A DNA stretch of 64,000 nucleotides from Seminavis robusta (lineage: Eukaryota; Bacillariophyta; Bacillariophyceae; Naviculales; Naviculaceae), in contig CAICTM010000223.1 of the NCBI GenBank assembly GCA_903772945.1, positions 25,392-89,391 of the forward strand, written 5' to 3'. The position numbers and the translations under genes are program-made. A model generated the notes under the pieces. It saw only the letters and a program-made list of their open reading frames with translations. It did not search any database and was not told the DNA's origin. This document shows positions 33,886 to 42,321 of the stretch, in pieces (the stretch's first letter is position 1; each line of letters starts with the position of its first letter).

Positions 33886-34755
33886 GGTGGTCGCACCCAG
33901 GATGTAAGCCAGCGGAAAGCTGTCAATATTACGCAACCTTTAACACGGTGCTATCGAGAGAAAGCAACAAACAACAAACGATCGCACCTGCTGCTGAAAG
34001 GGGTGCTGGAATCGCTGTAAGGTTGAGCCACACACCTTATACCAGTACAAGAGCTGTTCCTAATAGTACTGCCGACAGGTTCAGCCTTGGTTCAACGGTG
34101 ATATTTCCTCCACCTGTTGAGTTTGGTGACCTGTGGAAAGCGATGTCGACTTTTTCGATTCGGCTGCTTCGAGCCGATAAATCTCGATGCATGCTGGAAG
34201 GATGGGCATAAGACCGGGGCCTACAGTCCTCCTTATAGTCAAAGGAAGAAGAACTGCTACAGCAATAAGCCCTCCGAAGCAGCAGACATCGAGATAATGA
34301 GCCTCTCTTACAGCGCGATCGAGTGCGTTGTTTGGTTCTTGTGGTGGACCTCCAATTCGGCTGTTTGCTTTCAAACGGAATCTCCCTTTTTCAATCGTTT
34401 GAAATCGAATTTTGGGTGAAACGTGTTAGATGTACTCTTTTACTATAAGGTTTCGCGAGCCAGTCGTTGGAGCACCACAAAAATGTGAGGATCTAACTCT
34501 CAACCATTGCAACTGCCACAATTTGGCGAGTCGACACGCTCGGTCGGTCTAGATTTGTCAGCATTACTTAGAGGACAGTACCTAGAATTATGGCTCGAAC
34601 TTGAAAAGATCAAATCCAGCGAGAATATCAAGCAAGATTCCTTTGAACAGTGTATAGACGATTCCAGATTCCGTAATTTATACGAAACATATGTGCGAAA
34701 GAACGTCAACTCTCATGCAGCTTTTGAGCTGGCTTAGATCCTGGGTGCGACCACC
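33886..34755. mobile_element. Non-autonomous inverted-repeat element flanked by TTAA
   Basis: The outer 18 bp, GGTGGTCGCACCCAGGAT at the left, recur as a perfect inverted repeat at the right end (34738-34755). TTAA directly flanks both ends (33882-33885, 34756-34759). TTAA target duplication is the hallmark of piggyBac-type elements, although the termini do not start with the usual CCC. An 8-bp-style or TA-type target cannot be excluded. The 870-bp interior has only short frames (to 34211 and 34507-34737) and no transposase, so it looks like a MITE-like derivative. Confidence 0.7.
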
Positions 34756-34759
34756 TTAA

Positions 34760-36385
34760 GTCTCAGGAGCACTTTATTGCCAAAACACTTATGGGCGAAA
34801 CAGACAAATAACCCAGGTCGAAGGTTGCTGCCGTCACCACGGATGGGTGCTCCCTACGAATCGAATGATCGTCGAATCGAATCGAATCGTATGATCAATC
34901 CTTTCTCGGAGAGACTGAGGATGACGTCATCGTGTTCAAACCTTTCAGCTTTGCGCCTTGACCAAAAATTGAAAGGGCGAATGTGCTGGCTTAAATCTCG
35001 AAGCAGTGTGCTACTTGATTTCTGTGAAGCATGTCGTAGTTGTTGAAGCAAGTACACTGTACCATGGACAATCAACTTACGCAAGCTGAGATATAACAAA
35101 GACTGAGGCCTTTGTTTCTTCGAGAATAGGAGAATGTTCAATTTACCGTTTCTTCGAAATAAATCATACAGTCCAGAATTGTTATAAAACGTTTGTTTTT
35201 TAAAAAGCATTACAAAAAGATATGGCTCCCTGTACAGTTAATCAGTTCAATTACTAGTAGTCAATTTGCTCTTTACTTGTACTTTGGATTCGCTGAGTTG
35301 AACGTTGAAATACCGAATACTCGGTAACATTCAATAATTCCAGGACTGCCCAACATCTAATAAGTGCACATTCACAAGTCTGACCTCAAGAATGCAGAGT
35401 TAGATAATGTCAACGACTCCACAACATGTACATGTACTTTGTCAGTTTGCGAGCCAGGGCGACAGATCGAGTGCGACAACTACCGGTACTTTTTGAATGC
35501 ACGCTATCACACTAATAAATTTTTAAGTACGGGGGTTCGCACGGCCTTTCCTTTGCGTTGACTCATTCAATTCAAGCTTTTAAAAAAGCTTGAATTGAAT
35601 GAGTCAACGCAAAGGAAAGGCCAAATAACACTCCGCAGTAACTAGCAGCTCCCCACTCCCCAGTAGTCATTGTCGTCGAAACAAAGACACTGTCGAATGA
35701 CAATTTCGCGTCTATGTCGCAATCATATTTAACTGGATCTAGAACATCAAGTGTGTTTCACGTCATAAAGTAAGTGTGCCGCTGTCTTGTTTTATTAAAT
35801 CATCAGGACCCGGATTCGAGTGCCAGCGACACCCAGGGGTTCCCCATGGGTTCACTTGATTTACAAATCTAACTAGTGAAACAGCTCTTAAAACTTACCA
35901 GTAAGAGAAACCTCGGACCGGCGCGATTGGCAAGCACAGTGCAAGCACCCACCACCACCACAAAGCAGCCAAAAAGCCCTCCTGTTGACCATAGCTGACC
36001 ATTCACCTTGTTGCTGCGTGTTCCACAAAGACCTGAAAGCGTCGAACACAAAGTTCTCGAAACACTGCACCATCTATCTCAGTACCATCCATCCAGTTTA
36101 CTTTCGCCTTGTTAGAGGAGCGGGAGAAGCCGCAACAGAGATTGATTCATTCGGCAACTATCTCAGCGAACTGATTGCAGAAAAGTGATTGGGAAGCATA
36201 TCTCATTTCTGCTCCTGCGGAACACCGAAAGCAACTTTCGAGAAAAGGCGACGCTAACGTTGTTCGAATTTTTATACCAGCGATACCATTATAAATTCAG
36301 GAGCTCCAGGACAAGTAAAACGTTCTTCGAAATCACGAAAAGTCCTCTGGCTAGCTCTAGAAGCAATAACACCCACAACCAAAAC
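34760..36385. other. Intergenic region, HSF gene 5' flank
   Basis: No intact gene. It contains a perfect 80-bp inverted repeat (35543-35622) and a CAAGCACCCACCACCACCAC run near 35940. The in-frame GTG-led extension of the HSF frame back to 36185 is probably 5' UTR. Confidence 0.55.
35543..35622. repeat. Perfect inverted repeat, 39-bp arms, 2-bp loop
   Basis: The arm from GGCCTTTCC to AAGCTTTT is mirrored exactly around AA at 35582-35583. It could extrude as a cruciform or fold into a long RNA hairpin. It could also be an assembly fold-back. Confidence 0.92.
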
Positions 36386-37822
36386 ATGCCCTTCCACCAT
36401 ACAATGGCCGCCCAAGGACAAGCCAAGCTAACAATTCCATCCACCAGCGAAATAGCAGGCCTATCAACATCGACCAAGCGACCCAGCTCTGTCCTGGACA
36501 AGGTGAAGCAGCGGAGAGGCAAAGGTCCCAAACGAAATCTACTCGAAGAACACTTGAAGCATGAAAGGCAGTCTCATGACCTTCTTTATGAAATGAGAGC
36601 TCTCGACGCCATGGACACGGCGCGCGAACAGAAAGCGGCCGCCGAGCATGAAGCGGCTAGAAAGGCAGCTGAGCAAGAAGCGGCCAAAATTGCAGCGGAG
36701 CAAGCGACAGCAAATAGAAAGGCGGCGGAGCTTCGAGCGGCGGAACAGAGAGCCAGGGCTAGAGCTGCCGAACGAGACCAACAAGCCAGGACAGCCCTTC
36801 TGGGAGCAGAGCTGGAGCAACAGGCATTGGAGAGACAAGCCGCAGCCGCCCTCGATGCAGAGCTCGCACAACGAGCCAACGCCAGAGCCGCTCTCGATGC
36901 AGAGCTGGCCCAACGAATGAGAGCTAGGGCGGCTCTCGACGTGGAGCTGGCAGAACGAGTCAGAGCCAGGGCTATGTTGGATGCAGAGCTCAGACAGCAC
37001 GCACAAGCATCGGCTCTTCTTCGTCGACACAGTGGTGGGCTTGACACCTTGGCAGTCAGTGCTGGTGGACTGGGCTCTGCGGGTATCTTCAATCACCACG
37101 TGTTGGGTGGTGCCAATCCTTTGATTTCTGGAACCCCCTCGTCTGCGTTTTCGTCGCAGCAGCCTTCATTTGCTTCACAGCAGACTTCGTTTGCTTCACA
37201 GCCTTCGTTTGCATCGCAGCAACCTTCGTTTGCTCCGGGGAGCATTGCCAATCTCGGTTTGGCGTCGTCCTATGGACGAATCCTCCCTACGTCTTTGCCG
37301 GGCAACCCCCTTGCTGCGGCGTCGTTCCATCAAGGAGCTGGTCCCATCCAAGGCTTCCCGCAAGCTCCCGATTCGACACCTGTACAGTCCACGACGACGA
37401 GGGCAAGAGCTCCCACGGACGAAGAAGACGAGGATGCATTCTTTGCCATGATCAAAGGTCGCTCTCAAAAGGAACGCTTTCCCATCAAGTTGTACCGCAT
37501 GATCTTCGAAGCCAAGAAGGAAGGCCGCGAAGACGTGGTTTCGTTTCTCCCACCTCATGGGAAGGCGTTTGGCATTCACGATGAAGACACGTTTGTTCGA
37601 GAAATCATGCCTCGATACTTTGGCGACTGCAAACTGTCCTCCTTTCAGAAGCAGCTCAACCTGTATGGTTTTCGAAAGATCACGGTTGGCAAGGAACGGG
37701 GAAAGCTGAGCTACTTCCATACGTGCTTTCTTCGGGGCAGACCATCCATGTGCCACAACATTCATCGAAGATGCACCACAGGTGGTGCTGCAAAGAAGAA
37801 GGGGGCAACCGAAACAAAGTAG
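36386..37822 (+). CDS. HSF-type transcription factor with Ala-rich coiled coil
   Basis: A single exon of 478 residues from ATG 36386. Residues about 40-220 are extremely rich in Ala, Glu, Arg and Gln and form a long coiled coil, including four near-repeats of a RAALDAELAQR-type unit. A FASQQPSFASQ-type repeat follows at about 255-290. The DNA-binding domain lies at about 365-450: FPIKLYRMIFEA, DVVSFLPPHGKAFGIHD, then the recognition-helix segment LSSFQKQLNLYGFRKI. In canonical HSFs the DBD is N-terminal and the coiled coil follows it. Here the order is reversed, as in many stramenopile HSFs. Unlike the second HSF gene at 50733, no intron interrupts the DBD. Likely nuclear; the tail is Lys-rich. 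Confidence 0.9.
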   Translation: MPFHHTMAAQGQAKLTIPSTSEIAGLSTSTKRPSSVLDKVKQRRGKGPKRNLLEEHLKHERQSHDLLYEMRALDAMDTAREQKAAAEHEAARKAAEQEAAKIAAEQATANRKAAELRAAEQRARARAAERDQQARTALLGAELEQQALERQAAAALDAELAQRANARAALDAELAQRMRARAALDVELAERVRARAMLDAELRQHAQASALLRRHSGGLDTLAVSAGGLGSAGIFNHHVLGGANPLISGTPSSAFSSQQPSFASQQTSFASQPSFASQQPSFAPGSIANLGLASSYGRILPTSLPGNPLAAASFHQGAGPIQGFPQAPDSTPVQSTTTRARAPTDEEDEDAFFAMIKGRSQKERFPIKLYRMIFEAKKEGREDVVSFLPPHGKAFGIHDEDTFVREIMPRYFGDCKLSSFQKQLNLYGFRKITVGKERGKLSYFHTCFLRGRPSMCHNIHRRCTTGGAAKKKGATETK

Positions 37823-38916
37823 CTACAGTACGGACTGCTGTTGGTCATTCCAGACGTTTTCGATGCATGCGTACATACAATAATGTAATTATTTAGTTGG
37901 TTCCACAGTTCTCTAGCTAACGGCACAGTGGTCTCTGCCTCTTGGTCGTAAATGGTGTATGGAATCAGCCTGCTCGTACCGTAGTAGCCACCAGTACGGG
38001 TAGGTAGTGAATTGGGCTTTGGGAAAAGGCAAACCAGCCAGACACAGGCGTGGTCCATCATGGATTCAGTGGCTGCCCAGCGCAGCAAAAGACAACTCCC
38101 CTCGTGATGGCATTGAAAGGAGCGTCCTCTCGCCTAGACTCTACTAGTACCTGCCTTGTTACGGTAGGTACGTTTCTACTCGTGATCACAAATGCAGTTC
38201 CACGCATAACGGGTTCCGTACTGGTAGCCAATGCGGACATTCTATTTGTTCAAGATTTACTGAATGATTCGATTCAATCTATCTCAAGAACTAAGAGATT
38301 AAAGTCTTGCTAGCACAAATTTTAAAACATGAAAATCGCATCATCCAGACGACACAGTGCTACAGGTAGCTGAAAGGCTGCAAAACAGAGAAGGTCGACA
38401 CATGAGAAGGCAGGGAAATAAAAGGTCCACCATGAAGTGTTCGGGGTAGCAGGGAGGCTCCAAAACAAAAGAAGGGCAACTCTGTGTGGTGCTATACGTA
38501 GTTGATATAGACCGCAAGGAAACAAAAGAAGGTCCCCACCATGAAGAGCTTTGGAGTAGCTGAGAGGCTTCAAAAGAGGACAAAAGGAGCAAGAATGTTC
38601 ATCGGATAGACATTGGGTAGTGAAAAAGAGAGCTGAGAAGGAAGGGAAACCAAAGGGTCCACCCCTGGAGTGCTTGGACCAAAACAAAAGAAGGATGGCA
38701 TCATGGATGCTTCAGGGTTGCTCAGAGCCTCCAAAACAAAAATTCTGCCAATAGAGAGTGCTTCAGGGCATCACAGAACCTCCAAAACAAAAGAAGGCTA
38801 GCATCCTGGGTGCTTCAGGTTGCTCATAGGATCCAAAACAAAAGAAGGGTGGCATCAAGGGTGCTTCAGGGTTGCTCAGAGCCGACAAAACAAAGTTCAG
38901 GGTAGCAGCGGGCTTC
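37823..38916. other. Intergenic region with a minisatellite
   Basis: No gene is supported. The right half is filled by the imperfect repeat described at 38330-38915. Confidence 0.6.
38330..38915. repeat. Imperfect minisatellite, unit about 60-70 bp
   Basis: Diverged units containing GGTGCTTCAGGGTTGCTCAGAG and TCCAAAACAAAAGAAGG recur about eight times up to the edge of the tRNA gene. Unit length varies. Confidence 0.75.
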
Positions 38917-38921
38917 AAAAA
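38917..38921 (-). terminator. RNA polymerase III terminator of the tRNA-Pro gene
   Basis: A TTTTT run on the minus strand starts 6 bp after the discriminator base of the tRNA. This position is typical for Pol III termination and supports a transcribed gene. Confidence 0.7.
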
Positions 38922-38927
38922 GGAATT

Positions 38928-39081
38928 GGTCCGTGCCGGGATTCGAACCCGGGCTGACGTTGACAATGGACGAATGGTCTTGTGTGAGTGTGAGCGTGGT
39001 AGATCGAGGTCGTCGGATATGCTTCAATTACTTACACCTCCTGCACCCAAAGCAGGAATCATGCCTCTAGACCACACGGAC
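38928..39081 (-). tRNA. tRNA-Pro(UGG) with an 82-bp intron-like insert
   Basis: Half 1 (39081-39036) has acceptor GTCCGTG, a D-arm with A-box TGGTCTAGAGGCATG, and an anticodon stem CCTGC/GCAGG around TTTGGGT, so the anticodon is UGG. Then AGGT of the variable loop is followed by an insert at 39035-38954. Half 2 (38953-38928) is C, T-arm CCGGG-TTCGAAT-CCCGG (B-box intact), acceptor CACGGAC and discriminator C. All seven acceptor pairs and five anticodon-stem and T-stem pairs are perfect. Removing the insert leaves a normal 72-nt tRNA with the standard AGGTC variable loop. The insert begins GTAAGT, ends TCAG and lies between positions 47 and 48, not at the canonical 37/38 site. It may be a real intron or an inactivating insertion. 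Confidence 0.85.
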
Positions 39082-39947
39082 TGTTTGATCTGGACACGAT
39101 GGAAATATTTATTGTATAAAATAACTCTGTATTTCACAGAGATCGTCCTGGAGCCAGGCAGTTCGTACTGGCAGGTGCAAACAAATGCTAGCCCACGCTT
39201 GATGATGGTCTGGTGGCAGGTGCAAACAAATGCTAGCCCACGCTTGATGATGGTCTGGTGGCTGTATGATATTGTATCACAAGCACGCTGGCCTTGCAAG
39301 GTTTCCATGCCTGGATTCGATTCTAAAACGCATTGATAGACTAGCTAGCTAGTGAATTCAAGCCAGCCCAAAGAAGGACTTCAAAGTGCCACGGAAAATG
39401 CATGCAAGAGTGTCAGGAGCGAGGTATCCAAAGCCCAATATGGATACAAATCGGTACCACTACGAGCGGATTGGATCCAAGACAGCAAAGGATTCGATTC
39501 CGTTACATGTACCGGTACATGGCAATGCTTTGGCTTACAATACTAGCTACTAGCCAGTACCTCCACTTGTAATGCATGGCCTATCGGTATCCTGCCTGTT
39601 GTTGTCCAGACCAAAGATAGATAGCTTTGACGAGCGACGTCGACACGCACTTGCATGACAGGGAGCGTTCGCTTGGTTGGGTCATGTCACGAGTGCCAAT
39701 GCCGCACCGCGGCCGATGCAAGTTCAACACAAGCCGAACAAGGCGAAAAGAGGAAAGCGGAAATTTGAACCTCGCGGGGTGAATTTGCAAGGAGAACGAG
39801 GTGATTGGACGACGAGAACAAAATTCTTGTTGGCAGCTTTCAAAGCGTTCTTTCTCATCGTCACCGAGAGCGGCACCCACACCAACACACGGAGCTCACA
39901 CAGCTCACTCACCTATTAAGAGCCAACTACGCTTTCCGTATAGAAAG
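39082..39947. other. Intergenic region with a 45-bp tandem duplication
   Basis: No gene is supported. It holds the duplication at 39169-39258 and the Mpv17-like gene 5' flank. A GTG-led in-frame extension back to 39801 lacks an ATG. Confidence 0.6.
39169..39258. repeat. 45-bp perfect tandem duplication
   Basis: Two identical 45-bp units (starting TGGCAGGTGCAAACAAATGC) sit head to tail. The length is a multiple of three, but no gene is evident. Confidence 0.93.
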
Positions 39948-40878
39948 ATGATGTTTGTGTCAGCGGCAGTGTCCACCCCCAGGACCGTGGCGCTCAAGAC
40001 GTCTCCGTCTTCCGTGGGTCGATTCCAACTCTCGATTCGACGATGCAAAGCATCTCAGGCTGCTGGCCAAGCCGCTGTGGCAACTTCCCGATCGGCTCCT
40101 CTGGGAAAGCGGGTGTGGAATGCTTACACGACGGCGCTGGAGAAGCGCCCTTTGACAACCAAGATGACGGCTGCGGCACTCATCTTCTTCACCAGCGATT
40201 CTGCCACTCAAAGGTTGATGGACCCAGAAGAGTCGTATGACATTGCTCGTGCTTCCAGCGGTGCTTGCTTTGGTGTTGTCGCAACGGCCTACTTGCATGT
40301 TTGGTGGGGTTTCCTAGAGACGACAATAGGCTCCTTAGTGCCCGCTGCGAGGAGTCGTCTGTTGAATACAGCAGTGAAGGTTGTCATTGATCAGGGTTGT
40401 GCGGCTCCGCTGTACGTCTACTCCTACTACATTCTCACAAAGTCTCTGCAGGATATCTCGGCACAGCCAGACAGATCCGTTGGAGAGATCCTAGACGAAT
40501 CGGAGTCCAGAGCACGACACATGTTGTGGCCCACCATGCTGCAGCACTGGAAGTTATGGCCTGCTGTTCATTCACTGAACTTTTACTTTGTACCAATTCA
40601 ACACCGAGTCCTGGTGCAGAATACTGTGTTGGTTGGATGGTCCGGATGTAAGTACAGTAGAGGTTTATGGCTAGCTATCTAGGCCTTGCTACAGATCTGC
40701 GTATGAATCTACTGGTATTCTCACACTGTCCCTCGTTGTTGCTTCATCACCACCACCAGACCTCAGTCATTTGAACAAGACTGGGCTGCCTGTCAATGAT
40801 GGCAAACTGATTACCCCCAAGGAAGAGATTGAATCCACCATTCAAAGAACCAAGACGGAGGCACCGGTCAAGTCATGA
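39948..40878 (+). CDS. Mpv17/PMP22 family membrane protein
   Basis: Exon 1 39948-40647 and exon 2 40760-40878 (112-bp GT-AG intron, phase 1) give 272 residues. The N-terminal 50 residues are rich in Ser, Ala, Arg and Lys and low in acid, suggesting a mitochondrial or plastid transit peptide. The body has the family layout of about four hydrophobic segments. It ends with the signature HWKLWPAVHSLNFYFVPxQHR and then VLVGWSGYLSHLNKTG, completed only by the splice. Family members sit in inner mitochondrial or peroxisomal membranes and are implicated in membrane permeability and organelle DNA maintenance. The exact role here is unknown. The C-terminal tail is polar. Confidence 0.92.
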
Positions 40879-42321
40879 GCTTTCAATTTTGGAGACTACA
40901 GAGGTCCTTTTTCCGAGCTTGTGATTTCTTTCAAGTCTAGTGATCCTTTTGCTTTGCCTTTAGAATCGAGACCGCTCCGTCTCGTGGTTTTGGGTCCGCC
41001 ATCAATTGTAGGCGGCCGGTTTGACTGACTTTTTGCTACTGCGGCGCTAATACATGTACGCCTTTTTGTACTGCATTTACGCTTTCTGCACGAGACCTTG
41101 CGTGATTTGCTACTTAACTTACGATACGATACGACACAAAGTCAACGATGGCTAATAGTTTTAAAGAGCTAGCTACATCGTACTGTACCGGTATTGCCCG
41201 TTGTACATGTAGTAGTTGCATGTGTGATGATCATAGCTAGCTACTGGGCAACATAGTTGAGCTTGCTCACTCCATTGTAACCCTGGGTATGGAAGAGTGT
41301 CTTGCTTTGTTCGGCTTCTTATTGACATGGTTCTGACAGCACGAGGTATCCCGCATGTGGATGGCAACAGCTTTGTGATCATGTCGATGCAGTCCGTAGA
41401 ACGAATTTTTCAATTCAATCAGAATTCAATCGTACGACCGGTACAGTGAAGCTTGAGAATGCAGGTACAGTGTACTAGTAGATGCGTACATAAAATACCT
41501 TAGATTACCAAATTTTTACCGCAACTACCTCTCCAATTATGTCTTCCTTCCCGCTACGGTCGGAGAGGGGCCACTACGGTAGAGTGGGCATCTCATGGTA
41601 AGCTCGTACCGGTACCAGTACTGGTAGCTTCGGAACGACCAGGGGGTACACGTGTACTCGGCGAAGATGATGGAATGGATGTGTTTGGGAGGAATCAAAT
41701 TCTGAAAGCAAACATCCACCAGACCAGACTTTCTACACAGCTGCCATGGGCAACGACTTAGCCGTTTGAAATTCTTCGATATATGCGCGAAAACAATTTT
41801 TCTTCGGGCACCGTTCCTTCGACATTGAGACCAATGACATCCTTAACGGCCTGAACTCTGTGAGAACATTCTGAGTGGCTCCTTGCCCAACGAATTGGCG
41901 CAGTTGACTCACTGGAAGGATTGAGGATCAGCAACCATGCAGATTTGACTGGTGCCAAATCTCCATTGCCCTTGTGAGCTTTTAACCTGGGTGATGGGTA
42001 TCTGGGTGGACAAGTCGAATGCAGGCGTGTCGTTGCGAATGCTCTAGAGTTAGTTGTATGCTTGCATCTGTTTGGTTTCAGTTGCCTTTCACGGCCATCA
42101 ATACCCAAGAGCGCCTAATGGCGCCCATGCATCCATTCTTACCAACCATGTCTAACGAAGAATTACGTTTGTCTCCTTGTGCGAAAGAAAACGCGGTTGC
42201 GAAGTTGAGCCGTGGCCGGACACCAATTCCAAAAATTGAAAGGGGACGCAAGTCCATACGGTGCGCGTGCAGTCGTATCCTGTGATCTACTCTACGTCCG
42301 ACGAGGTCCCTTTGATTGATC
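40879..42321. other. Intergenic region between convergent genes
   Basis: No gene is supported. The minus frame 41758-42108 (116 residues) has a plausible start but no recognisable features. A GTACCGGTACCAGTACTGGTA palindromic run lies near 41608-41628. Confidence 0.5.

Noticed and set aside
38872-39336. Protein-coding ORF of 154 residues on the plus strand
   Set aside because: Overlaps the tRNA-Pro gene and a 45-bp tandem duplication that repeats its sequence; not coding.
41758-42108. 116-residue minus-strand ORF
   Set aside because: No family features, no splice partners and no ATG-context or neighbour evidence; kept only as a remark.
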